Positions 1 to 5,932 of a stretch of DNA of 18,275 nucleotides are shown here, piece after piece (the first letter of the stretch is position 1; each line of letters starts with the position of its first letter). The notes below the pieces were generated by a model. It saw nothing but the letters and a program-made list of their open reading frames with translations, searched no databases and had not been told where the DNA came from. The translations under genes were made by a program, and so were the position numbers. The DNA comes from an uncultured Saprospiraceae bacterium. GTDB lineage: Bacteria > Bacteroidota > Bacteroidia > Chitinophagales > Saprospiraceae. The stretch is from positions 1 to 18,275 of the forward strand of contig CALCSX010000415.1 of NCBI GenBank assembly GCA_937894165.1, read 5' to 3'.

Positions 1-2
1 AC

Positions 3-311
3 CCTTATGAAAAATACATTTCCAAGATTATTACCCAACTGCCGGAAAGTGATGCACAACTTTGGAAAGAGAAACAAATCTATATTGCCTTGGGAAATGC
101 CTTGATAGTGGCCGCACTCCTGAGAGTTGATTCCTGCGCAATGGAAGGTTTCGTCAAAGAAGATTACGATGAAATATTAAACTTAAAGAATTCAGGTCTA
201 AAAAGCTGTGTAGCACTGGCGCTAGGATATAGGCATGAGGAAGATCCGACTCAGCACTTGGCTAAAATTCGACGGGAAGAAAATAAAATGGTGCTTGTTC
301 TAAAAGATTAA
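3..311 (+). CDS. Nitroreductase family protein (NfsB-like), C-terminal part; 5' end outside window
   Basis: The frame is open from the left edge and ends at TAA 309-311, giving the last 102 residues. The reading (PYEKYISKII..., QIYIALGNALIVAALL, DSCAMEGF, LALGYRHEED) follows the C-terminal third of NfsB/YfkO-type FMN-dependent NAD(P)H nitroreductases. In that family the block 'qvYlALGnfLl...d..piEGFd...l...lgLkekG..slv.v.lGy...eD' forms the last helices and the FMN/dimer interface. Family members are cytosolic homodimers that reduce nitroaromatics or quinones; the physiological substrate here is unknown. A TTG at position 90 could be mistaken for a start, but homology clearly continues upstream of it, so the gene is only cut by the window edge. 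No catalytic assignment is possible without the N-terminal FMN-binding part. Confidence 0.85.
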   Translation, partial: PYEKYISKIITQLPESDAQLWKEKQIYIALGNALIVAALLRVDSCAMEGFVKEDYDEILNLKNSGLKSCVALALGYRHEEDPTQHLAKIRREENKMVLVLKD

Positions 312-321
312 ATATCTTCCC

Positions 322-363
322 CACTCAAGATTTTTATCCATAAAAATCCTGATTTCTTGAGTG
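322..363 (+). terminator. Nested hairpin after the nitroreductase gene, possible terminator
   Basis: A perfect 9-bp inverted repeat (CACTCAAGA at 322-330, TCTTGAGTG at 355-363) encloses a second A/T-rich palindrome at 329-348. It begins 10 bp after the stop codon. Only a short T-rich stretch (TTTATCG) follows, so intrinsic termination is plausible but not strong. Confidence 0.4.
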
Positions 364-495
364 TTTATCGTGGAATAGGAAAATTTCATTGTCCATGTTT
401 TTGACTTTATCGCATTCTAAAAATATTATTCAACAGTAAGCAATATACCGGATAATTTATATATGTAATTAACTGAAAATGTTATAATTTATCAT

Positions 496-542
496 GTTTA
501 ATCTTAATTAAACTTAATATTTTTCAACCTTAAGTTTAATTA
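496..542. repeat. Overlapping, mutually exclusive hairpins
   Basis: GTTTAAT (496-502) can pair with ATTAAAC (507-513). TAATTAAACTTAA (505-517) can instead pair perfectly over 13 bp with TTAAGTTTAATTA (530-542), with a 12-nt loop. The middle arm is shared, so the two hairpins exclude each other. The stems are nearly all A/T, so they are weak, and low complexity raises the chance of coincidence. Confidence 0.45.
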
Positions 543-595
543 TGTCGTTTATTAAATAGTGCCTGCAAGAAAACCTCTTATAAAATGTCTCTGAT

Positions 596-701
596 AAGAA
601 AAGTCCAAGGACATGACTTTCGAAGTATTATAACCCAAGGCGTTTATAGGAGATAACAGCTGATTCAAATACGAGATTAACGCAGTAATTGGACTTTTCT
701 T
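596..701. repeat. Perfect 13-bp inverted repeat enclosing 80 nt; candidate structured RNA
   Basis: AAGAAAAGTCCAA (596-608) and TTGGACTTTTCTT (689-701) are exact reverse complements. Inside are a small hairpin (ACTT 616-619 with AAGT 623-626, loop TCG) and a 5-bp stem (GCGTT 640-644 with AACGC 679-683). The whole can therefore fold as a two-armed structure closed by a 13-bp stem. I see no flanking direct repeat that would mark a transposed element and no match to an RNA family I recognise. The minus strand also reads open for about 55 codons across it without a convincing start. Confidence 0.45.
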
Positions 702-743
702 GTAGTGACTATATATTCAATTATTTAATAATTAAATCAAAGC

Positions 744-1325
744 ATGATGAAGTACTCAATTTTTACATTTGCGTTTATTTTACTAGGGTTAAATACACTG
801 ATAGCTCAAAAATCTGTCAACATTCTTGTGGGCTTGAACGCCACAAACCTCGAGTATGAATCAGATATGGCCTTTTTAGAGGACAAAGCTCACCTTGGCT
901 GGCATGCTGGCGTAAGTTTGAGATTTGGTGATAGGGCTTATATTCAACCGGGTCTTATGTTTTATTCCTCAAATTTGGGTTTTGGAGACAAAAATTCTAC
1001 TATTGAAGAGGTTACAGAAAATCGAAGTGTGAATTATTTAAAAATTCCGCTTTCTATTGGAATCGACGCATTGAGAGTCGATTGGGTGACTTTAAGAGCG
1101 TATGTAGGGGCTACAGGAAATACAATACTGAGCGTAGAAGAAAACTTACTAGTGAGTAAAGATGATTTTAATGATTTTCATATTAATGGTTTGCTTGGGG
1201 TAGGGGCTGACTTTGGTCCTTTGACGGTCGATTTTTCCTTTGAACCGGGTATTACTAAAGTATTCGAAAATATTGATAATTCGAGAGCTAATGTTTTTAG
1301 CTTATCTGCCGGATTTGCTTTTTAA
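744..1325 (+). CDS. Outer-membrane beta-barrel protein (PorT-like family)
   Basis: This 193-residue protein has a clear Sec signal peptide: a short charged start (MMK), a hydrophobic stretch at about 5-19, and a likely cut after Ala-Gln near residue 22. The rest alternates polar and hydrophobic residues in 8-12 residue strands with aromatic girdles (YIQPGLMFY, YLKIPLSIGI, FHINGLLGVGADF, PLTVDFSFEPG). It ends in Phe (SAGFAF), as outer-membrane barrels do. Size and pattern fit the small Bacteroidota 'outer membrane beta-barrel / PorT family' (PF13568 type). The precise role is unknown: structural, porin-like or secretion accessory. Translation could start at either of two adjacent ATGs (744 or 747); no Shine-Dalgarno is visible and the upstream DNA is A/T-rich. 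It stands alone between a long structured leader and a terminator. Confidence 0.8.
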   Translation: MMKYSIFTFAFILLGLNTLIAQKSVNILVGLNATNLEYESDMAFLEDKAHLGWHAGVSLRFGDRAYIQPGLMFYSSNLGFGDKNSTIEEVTENRSVNYLKIPLSIGIDALRVDWVTLRAYVGATGNTILSVEENLLVSKDDFNDFHINGLLGVGADFGPLTVDFSFEPGITKVFENIDNSRANVFSLSAGFAF

Positions 1326-1350
1326 AGGTTTTTGGTGAACTATGATAGCG

Positions 1351-1386
1351 AGGAGGTAATAATTAGGAAATTATTGCCTCCTTTTT
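1351..1386 (+). terminator. Rho-independent terminator of the outer-membrane protein gene
   Basis: A 13-bp stem (1351-1363 with 1370-1382, one G-T wobble) with loop TAGGAA is followed by TTTT at 1383-1386. It lies 25 bp after the stop codon at 1325. The T-run overlaps the stop codon of the convergent rluB gene. On the minus strand no T-run follows the stem, so it should act mainly on plus-strand transcripts. Confidence 0.8.
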
Positions 1387-2179
1387 ATTTAATGTCGAAA
1401 TGTCTCAACATAATAACTTCTTGGGGAGTAAGCTCCCTGAACCAGCCTCTTTTAAGATTCTTCTTACTCAAGCCTGCATAATAAATCCGGTCAAGTTTAA
1501 TGACCTGATATCCGAGATGTTCGAAAATCCTCCGTACTATTCGATTTCTCCCTATGTGAATTTTAATAATTATTTCGTGACCTAGCCCATCTTTTAAATG
1601 GAGTCCATCTACCGGTGCCAGCCCATCTTCGAGCTGGAGACCTTTTTTGATAGCATTAAAATCAGCTTCGGTGATTTGTTTATCCAATGTTACTTGATAG
1701 ATTTTTTCTACCATATAACTCGGGTGAGATAATTTCTTAGCCAAATCTCCATCATTGGTAAGCAGTAGTAAACCCGTAGTGTCTCGATCCAACCTTCCTA
1801 CAGGATATATTCGCTCATTAATTTTCTTTTCAATTATTTCCATAACCGTTTTTCTACCCTTTTCGTCACTCAGTGTAGTAATGGTATTCTTCGGTTTATT
1901 CATCAAAATATAGACCTTCTTCGATTCTAGCTTCACTAATTTGCCTTCGTAAGTTACCTTGTCAGTTTTCTCAACTTCATGACCCGGATTTGTAATGACT
2001 TCACCGTTTACCGCCACTTTGCCCTCTTTGACATATTCAGCACTTTTTCGACGAGAATCTATACCACAATGGGCGATATATTTATTTAAACGCATAGGGA
2101 ATTCCGGTCGGGAATCAACAATGATCTCCGGCTTCGGTTTATGAATGTTGCGCTCTGGTTTGTTAAAATGTTTTTTCAT
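1385..2179 (-). CDS. rluB: Ribosomal large-subunit pseudouridine synthase, RluB/RsuA family
   Basis: This 264-residue cytosolic enzyme isomerises a specific uridine of rRNA to pseudouridine. A basic N-terminal tail (1-28) is followed by an S4 RNA-binding domain (about 29-75: MRLNKYIAHCGIDSRRKSAEYV, then VAVNGE). The catalytic domain carries the diagnostic motif GRLDRDTTGLLLLTNDG at 128-144, with catalytic Asp131, and the RsuA/RluB/E/F C-terminal motif around GRNRIVRRIFEHLGY (210-224). Length and domain order fit RluB rather than RluA-type enzymes. RluB of E. coli modifies 23S rRNA helix 80, but the exact target here is inferred. The gene starts 36 bp after the dnaB stop on the same strand and is probably co-transcribed with dnaB. 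Confidence 0.9.
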   Translation of the reverse strand: MKKHFNKPERNIHKPKPEIIVDSRPEFPMRLNKYIAHCGIDSRRKSAEYVKEGKVAVNGEVITNPGHEVEKTDKVTYEGKLVKLESKKVYILMNKPKNTITTLSDEKGRKTVMEIIEKKINERIYPVGRLDRDTTGLLLLTNDGDLAKKLSHPSYMVEKIYQVTLDKQITEADFNAIKKGLQLEDGLAPVDGLHLKDGLGHEIIIKIHIGRNRIVRRIFEHLGYQVIKLDRIYYAGLSKKNLKRGWFRELTPQEVIMLRHFDIK

Positions 2180-2215
2180 TAAAATATTAAATTTTTGAAG
2201 CTGAGCCCCGTATCT

Positions 2216-3775
2216 TTACAAATCCACAAAAAAGTCATCATCCTCATTCATCTTACTGGATTTCTTAATGATAGTATCATTCATATCATTAAAGTTAAAA
2301 TCTCCACCTCCGAATAAAGACTCATCTTCATTAAAACTATGCTCCTCGAATCGACCTAAATCTGCTATAAACTTCAGAAAAACAGTTTTTAGCTCTCCAT
2401 TTCTATGCTTGGCAATGATATATTCTGTTACACCTTTCAATGGCCGACCCTCATCATCTTGCGTAAAGCCATAATATTCAGGTCTGTAGATAAATGAAAC
2501 AATGTCCGCATCCTGCTCTATGGCTCCCGATTCCCGCAAATCCGAAAGTTGAGGTCTTTTATCCGTAGAACTTCTGGTCTCTACAGCTCGGCTCAGCTGC
2601 GAAAGTGCTATCACAGGAACCTGCAACTCCTTAGCCATGCCCTTCAATCCTCGAGAAATATTCGAGATCTCTTGTACCCTGTTGGCACTATTGCCGGAAT
2701 CTGCTCCACCTCCCGTCATCAACTGTAAATAATCCACTATCACGAGCTGGATATCATGTTGTTTCTTCAACCTCCTGCACTTGGCCCTCATCTCGAATAT
2801 ATTGATACCGGCAGTATCGTCAATAAATATTTTCAATTTAGATAGTTTCTCCACGCCCGCAGATAATTGCTGCCACTCGTGCGGCTCTAACTGACCCGTT
2901 CTAAATTTATTGGAGTTCAATTCCGCCTCCATACTTAACAAACGTTGCGTTATCTGAATATCCGACATCTCCAATGAAAAAAAGGCTACCGGTTTGCCAT
3001 AAAATGCAGCATTTCTCGTCAAATTCAAAGTGAATGCCGTCTTTCCCATAGAAGGTCGAGCCGCAACAATAATTAAATCCGATGATTGCCAGCCGGAAGT
3101 CACTTTATCCAGAGATTTAAACCCCGAAGGCACGCCAATCAAGCCATCCTCCCGTTGCGACATCGCCTCAATCTGCTTTTGTGTGTCCACGAGCAACTTA
3201 TCGATGGGTTGCATCCCACGATTCATATTGGTCTGGGTGATATCGAATAAATTTTGCTCAGCCGAATCAAGAAGATCGAAAACGTCCACGGTATCATCGA
3301 AAGAGTCTTTAATCACCTTTGTACTCACATGAATCAGTTCGCGTTGAATATGTTTCTGAGACAAAATTCGGGCGTGATATTCAATATTCGCGGCTGAAGC
3401 CACTTTGTTGGTTAGGTCAACTAGATAATTCGTTCCCCCGATTTCTTCCAAGGTTCCCGCAAGTTTCAGTTGCTCATTCACTGTTAGCAAGTCGATAGGC
3501 CTTTGCTTATCAAACAACTTTAACATCGCTTCGTAAATTTTCTGATGCGATGACAGGTAAAAAGTTTTCGCACTAATGATCTCCAAAACGATAGAAAGCG
3601 CATCTTTATCAAGCATAATGGCGCCCAAAACAGCACATTCCAATTCCACTGCTTGCGGCATCACCTTCCCATAGGTCAGCCCCTCCATATCCGCATTTTC
3701 GTTTTTCAAACGCTTGAGATAGGTATTATTTTCACTTTTTTGTTTTGGATATTTTTCTTCCATCTGACTGCTCAC
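2216..3775 (-). CDS. dnaB: Replicative DNA helicase DnaB
   Basis: This 519-residue protein is the hexameric 5'-3' helicase that unwinds DNA ahead of the replisome. The N-terminal domain (about 38-140) begins with the typical PQAVELECAVLGAIMLD; a linker follows, then the RecA-like ATPase domain (about 205-480). Visible motifs are Walker A ARPSMGKT (239-246), SLEM (267-270), Walker B VIVDYLQL (345-352), ALSQLSR (390-396) and SDLRESGAIEQDAD (411-424). No intein interrupts it. It is longer than the roughly 450-470 residues usual in proteobacteria because of a roughly 35-residue N-terminal lead and an acidic C-terminal tail (about 480-519) ending DDDFFVDL. Such acidic tails often dock replication partners, but that is inference. 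A TATCTTTG -7 element lies just upstream. Confidence 0.97.
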   Translation of the reverse strand: MSSQMEEKYPKQKSENNTYLKRLKNENADMEGLTYGKVMPQAVELECAVLGAIMLDKDALSIVLEIISAKTFYLSSHQKIYEAMLKLFDKQRPIDLLTVNEQLKLAGTLEEIGGTNYLVDLTNKVASAANIEYHARILSQKHIQRELIHVSTKVIKDSFDDTVDVFDLLDSAEQNLFDITQTNMNRGMQPIDKLLVDTQKQIEAMSQREDGLIGVPSGFKSLDKVTSGWQSSDLIIVAARPSMGKTAFTLNLTRNAAFYGKPVAFFSLEMSDIQITQRLLSMEAELNSNKFRTGQLEPHEWQQLSAGVEKLSKLKIFIDDTAGINIFEMRAKCRRLKKQHDIQLVIVDYLQLMTGGGADSGNSANRVQEISNISRGLKGMAKELQVPVIALSQLSRAVETRSSTDKRPQLSDLRESGAIEQDADIVSFIYRPEYYGFTQDDEGRPLKGVTEYIIAKHRNGELKTVFLKFIADLGRFEEHSFNEDESLFGGGDFNFNDMNDTIIKKSSKMNEDDDFFVDL

Positions 3776-3795
3776 AATTTTCCCAATAAGGTGTA

Positions 3796-3803
3796 CAAAG
3801 ATA
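3796..3803 (-). promoter_or_regulatory. Bacteroidota-type -7 element upstream of dnaB
   Basis: On the minus strand the sequence reads TATCTTTG, an exact match to TAnnTTTG, 20 bp before the dnaB start codon. That would leave a leader of about 15 nt. No clear -33 TTTG is found at the expected spacing, so the call rests on the -7 box and its position. Confidence 0.5.
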
Positions 3804-3850
3804 CAATTTTTTGCCGACCATTTAGAAATTGATTATTTTTTTGATCTAGG

Positions 3851-3981
3851 GCGTGCCCCCGCCTGTGATGATACATAATTTAAGTTACCAGGCGGGGTCA
3901 GTCCCCTTCGAAGTACCGTCTTCCTTCGCATTCGCTTCAGAAGACCAGGCTTAATCAGCCTGTTCTACGGGCACTTCACGC
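3851..3981. repeat. GC-rich intergenic element able to fold as a four-way junction (REP-like candidate)
   Basis: The stretch is much richer in G and C than the flanking DNA. GTGCCC (3853-3858) pairs with GGGCAC (3969-3974), or GCGTG (3851-3855) with CACGC (3977-3981), closing a loop that contains three hairpins. These are CCGCCTG (3859-3865)/CAGGCGG (3889-3895), extendable to 9 bp if the closing stem is shortened; GTCTTC (3918-3923)/GAAGAC (3940-3945); and CAGGCT (3946-3951)/AGCCTG (3957-3962). It lies in the gap upstream of dnaB, after the stop of the next minus-strand gene. Its start GGGCGTG and complementary end CACGC recall dispersed palindromic intergenic elements I associate with Bacteroidota genomes, but only one copy is in this window, so its repeat status is unproven. 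Confidence 0.55.
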
Positions 3982-4020
3982 AGGAGAATTAATCAAATCT
4001 GTTCAAAATAATCGAAACTT

Positions 4021-4719
4021 TTACCCTGCTGACTTCAAGAGATCCTGCACTCGCATGAGATTTTCTTTTTGCAATTCTATTTCCTGATTTTTCGACTCGA
4101 GGGTTTTTTCATTTTCTATGATATCCTGCTCCGCTTTATTTATCCTTTCTTTATAATTCTCAATGTCTCTAGCCAACTTTTCATTAGCTTTCTGAACTTT
4201 ATCTCTATCATTTTCGAGCGTTTTTAATGCTTTATTTTCTTCCGTAATTTGATTTTCTACCATAGTTTTATAGACATTTTTCTCGAAAACCATCAACATA
4301 TTCCTTAAAGTCTCGAAATCTTCCGGGTGGGCTTGAGAGCTGATATAAGCTCCTCCGAGATCGACCCAAACGGTAAGGGAAGAGCGGGTTTTGGTAACAT
4401 CATCTATTTTACTGTAAAAATCAACTGTATTGCCTCTATTCAATCCGGGCACTCTCGCATCATCGATAAAGTATTCCTTTGTCTTGCGATCTCTGCTTAC
4501 TTTGCCATAGGTTTTGATGAAATCTTCCCATAGCTTTGTTATCTCCTTATTGCTTAATCCTTCGAATTCAATTGTAAACCCATTCTTCATTCCCGCACTC
4601 ATTGAAGCAGGAAACTCTCTCAAACTGAAATTGTCGATTGAATAGGGTTGTATTTGACTTTGCCCAATAGCTATAAATACAAAATTTGTGAGGAGAACAA
4701 TCAATAATTTCATAATCAA
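4021..4719 (-). CDS. Secreted coiled-coil protein of unknown function
   Basis: I do not recognise the family. The 232-residue protein begins with a signal peptide (hydrophobic about 4-19, likely cut near GQSQ, residues 19-22). A compact region of about 30-150 contains mixed strands and helices (GFTIEFEGLS, YFIDDARVPGLNRGNTVDFYSK, SLTVWVDLGGAYI). A long C-terminal helix (about 154-228) is rich in Glu, Lys, Asn and Leu with heptad-like spacing, strongly predicted as coiled coil. There is no lipobox, membrane anchor or barrel strand pattern, so it is probably periplasmic or surface-exposed and oligomeric. Start choice: ATG 4719 (MIMK) or ATG 4713 (MKLL); the latter gives an equally good signal peptide. 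It is alone between dnaB and a divergent ABC transporter, so context gives no role. Confidence 0.7.
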   Translation of the reverse strand: MIMKLLIVLLTNFVFIAIGQSQIQPYSIDNFSLREFPASMSAGMKNGFTIEFEGLSNKEITKLWEDFIKTYGKVSRDRKTKEYFIDDARVPGLNRGNTVDFYSKIDDVTKTRSSLTVWVDLGGAYISSQAHPEDFETLRNMLMVFEKNVYKTMVENQITEENKALKTLENDRDKVQKANEKLARDIENYKERINKAEQDIIENEKTLESKNQEIELQKENLMRVQDLLKSAG

Positions 4720-4787
4720 TATTTTTATATTTTTAAAATTAATATTTTTAGGCAGTTTAATATTTAGTCCTTCCCATAAAATTTTAC

Positions 4788-4809
4788 AAATTTGCTGAAA
4801 TTTGCAAAT
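4788..4809. promoter_or_regulatory. Possible operator: AAATTTGC repeated with 10-bp spacing
   Basis: AAATTTGC occurs at 4788-4795 and again at 4798-4805, start to start 10 bp, about one helical turn. The second copy is part of the palindrome ATTTGCAAAT (4800-4809). The repeat sits between two divergent genes. AT-rich composition makes a chance repeat possible. Confidence 0.25.
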
Positions 4810-4906
4810 CTAAATACACTTTGGTAGATATAAATCTGTCTTTCATCCAAAAGTATTATAGATTATCGTAAAACTTTACAATCTAGGTTAAAAATTAATA
4901 TATATT

Positions 4907-4914
4907 TATCTTTG
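4907..4914 (+). promoter_or_regulatory. Bacteroidota-type -7 element for the ABC transporter genes
   Basis: TATCTTTG matches TAnnTTTG exactly and lies 112 bp before the ABC ATPase start, which would give a leader of about 105 nt. No TTTG-like -33 box is visible about 20 bp upstream. Confidence 0.45.
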
Positions 4915-5026
4915 CGTAATTACTCAGGTTGATGATTTCAAAAGATAAAATAAACATTTTTAAATTGATACTGATCCTAACTGAATAGTTAAATCATAGC
5001 TTATAAAAATAAATTTCAGCGAATAT

Positions 5027-5929
5027 ATGCAAGATTATGTAATACAAATTAAGGGACTTAGTAAAAATTATGGCACCTTCAAGGCTGTAAATGAAGTAAG
5101 TTTTGATGTTCCAAGAGGTTGTATTTTCGGACTTCTAGGACCTAATGGAGCAGGCAAGACTTCACTTATTCGAATGATTACTACCATTACTCAACCGGAT
5201 AGTGGTGAAATTATTTTCAATGGCAAGCCTTTACAGGAAAGAGATACTGACCTGATGGGATATTTGCCTGAAGAGAGAGGTTTGTACAAGAAGATGAATG
5301 TCTACGATCAGCTTATTTTTCTGGCTCGATTGAAAGGAATGTCCAAAACAGACGCTAAAAATAAAGTCAATGAATGGCTGAATAAAATGGAGATTTCTGA
5401 TTGGAGATCCAAGCTGATTCAGGAGCTTTCGAAAGGTATGCAACAGAAAATTCAATTTATTGCTGCGGTCATCAACAACCCTGTTTTCTTGATTTTAGAT
5501 GAGCCATTTTCAGGCCTGGATCCTATTAATTCCAGTCTGATAAGAAACGAAATAATGGAACTGCATGACAAAGGCACTACTATTATTCTTTCCACCCATA
5601 GGATGGAGCAAGTGGAAGAGTTCTGCGAGAGAATAGTTCTGATCAATCAAGGGCGAAATGTTTTGAATGGTGAGGTAAGCGAACTTAGAAATCGATTTAA
5701 AGAGAATGTTTTTGATTTTACCTTTGTGGAATTACCATCTCAGACAGACCTTGAAAGTTATAACGTGATACATTCTACAGCTAATAATGTACGACTGGGG
5801 CTTGACAATCTCAGGGAAGCGAATATTTTTATGAAAAATATGATTGAAAAGGGCTATGTTATTTCATACATGGATGAAGTTTTACCATCTATGAATGAAA
5901 TTTTTATTAAACAAGTTAAAAAAGGGTAG
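5027..5929 (+). CDS. ABC transporter ATP-binding protein (NatA-like)
   Basis: This 300-residue cytoplasmic ATPase powers the permease encoded immediately downstream. It has Walker A GPNGAGKT (38-45), the region MGYLPEERGLYKKM (77-90) typical of the NatA/DUF4162 group, signature LSKGMQQK (134-141), Walker B FLILDEP (154-160), D-loop SGLDP (162-166) and switch His191 (LSTHRM). After the nucleotide-binding domain, about residues 215-300 form the accessory C-terminal domain seen in NatA-type proteins. Characterised relatives (B. subtilis NatAB) extrude sodium, but sequence does not fix the substrate, and many Bacteroidota relatives are unassigned. The gap to the permease is 3 bp, so translational coupling is likely. 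A TATCTTTG -7 element lies 112 bp upstream. Confidence 0.93.
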   Translation: MQDYVIQIKGLSKNYGTFKAVNEVSFDVPRGCIFGLLGPNGAGKTSLIRMITTITQPDSGEIIFNGKPLQERDTDLMGYLPEERGLYKKMNVYDQLIFLARLKGMSKTDAKNKVNEWLNKMEISDWRSKLIQELSKGMQQKIQFIAAVINNPVFLILDEPFSGLDPINSSLIRNEIMELHDKGTTIILSTHRMEQVEEFCERIVLINQGRNVLNGEVSELRNRFKENVFDFTFVELPSQTDLESYNVIHSTANNVRLGLDNLREANIFMKNMIEKGYVISYMDEVLPSMNEIFIKQVKKG

Positions 5930-5932
5930 AAG

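Larger units (their letters stand above)
312..743. other. 432-bp non-coding gap rich in inverted repeats
   Basis: There is no convincing gene here. The gap holds the nested hairpin at 322-363, a sigma70-like pair TTGACT (401-406) / TATTAT (424-429) with a 17-bp spacer on the plus strand, two overlapping hairpins at 496-542, and a perfect 13-bp inverted repeat at 596-608/689-701. The part from about 557 to 710 is visibly richer in G and C than the very AT-rich DNA at 415-555. That suggests either a structured RNA or a remnant of something once coding. The sigma70-like pair would be atypical for Bacteroidota, so I give it little weight. Confidence 0.5.
4720..5026. other. 307-bp divergent intergenic region
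   Basis: This region separates the minus-strand coiled-coil gene from the plus-strand ABC transporter genes and must carry promoters for both. It is strongly AT-rich. I see a -7 element at 4907-4914, a direct repeat of AAATTTGC at 4788-4795 and 4798-4805, and no open frame worth calling. Confidence 0.6.

Noticed and set aside
90..311. A separate 73-residue gene starting at TTG 90
   Set aside because: Similarity to NfsB-type nitroreductases continues in the same frame to the left edge, so this is just the tail of a longer gene.
401..429. Sigma70-type promoter TTGACT-N17-TATTAT
   Set aside because: The match is good by E. coli rules, but the Bacteroidota primary sigma factor uses a different consensus. 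It is noted inside the gap description but not called as a feature.
585..656. A 23-codon plus-strand peptide (ATG 585) inside the inverted-repeat segment
   Set aside because: It is short, lacks a ribosome-binding signal and overlaps the stem arms; the structural reading explains the segment better.
1400..1585. Plus-strand open frame over rluB
   Set aside because: It is antisense to a clearly conserved enzyme and shows no recognisable domain.
3030..3332. Plus-strand open frame of 100 codons over dnaB
   Set aside because: It lies opposite conserved DnaB motifs (Walker A region) and has no family-like features; an antisense by-product.
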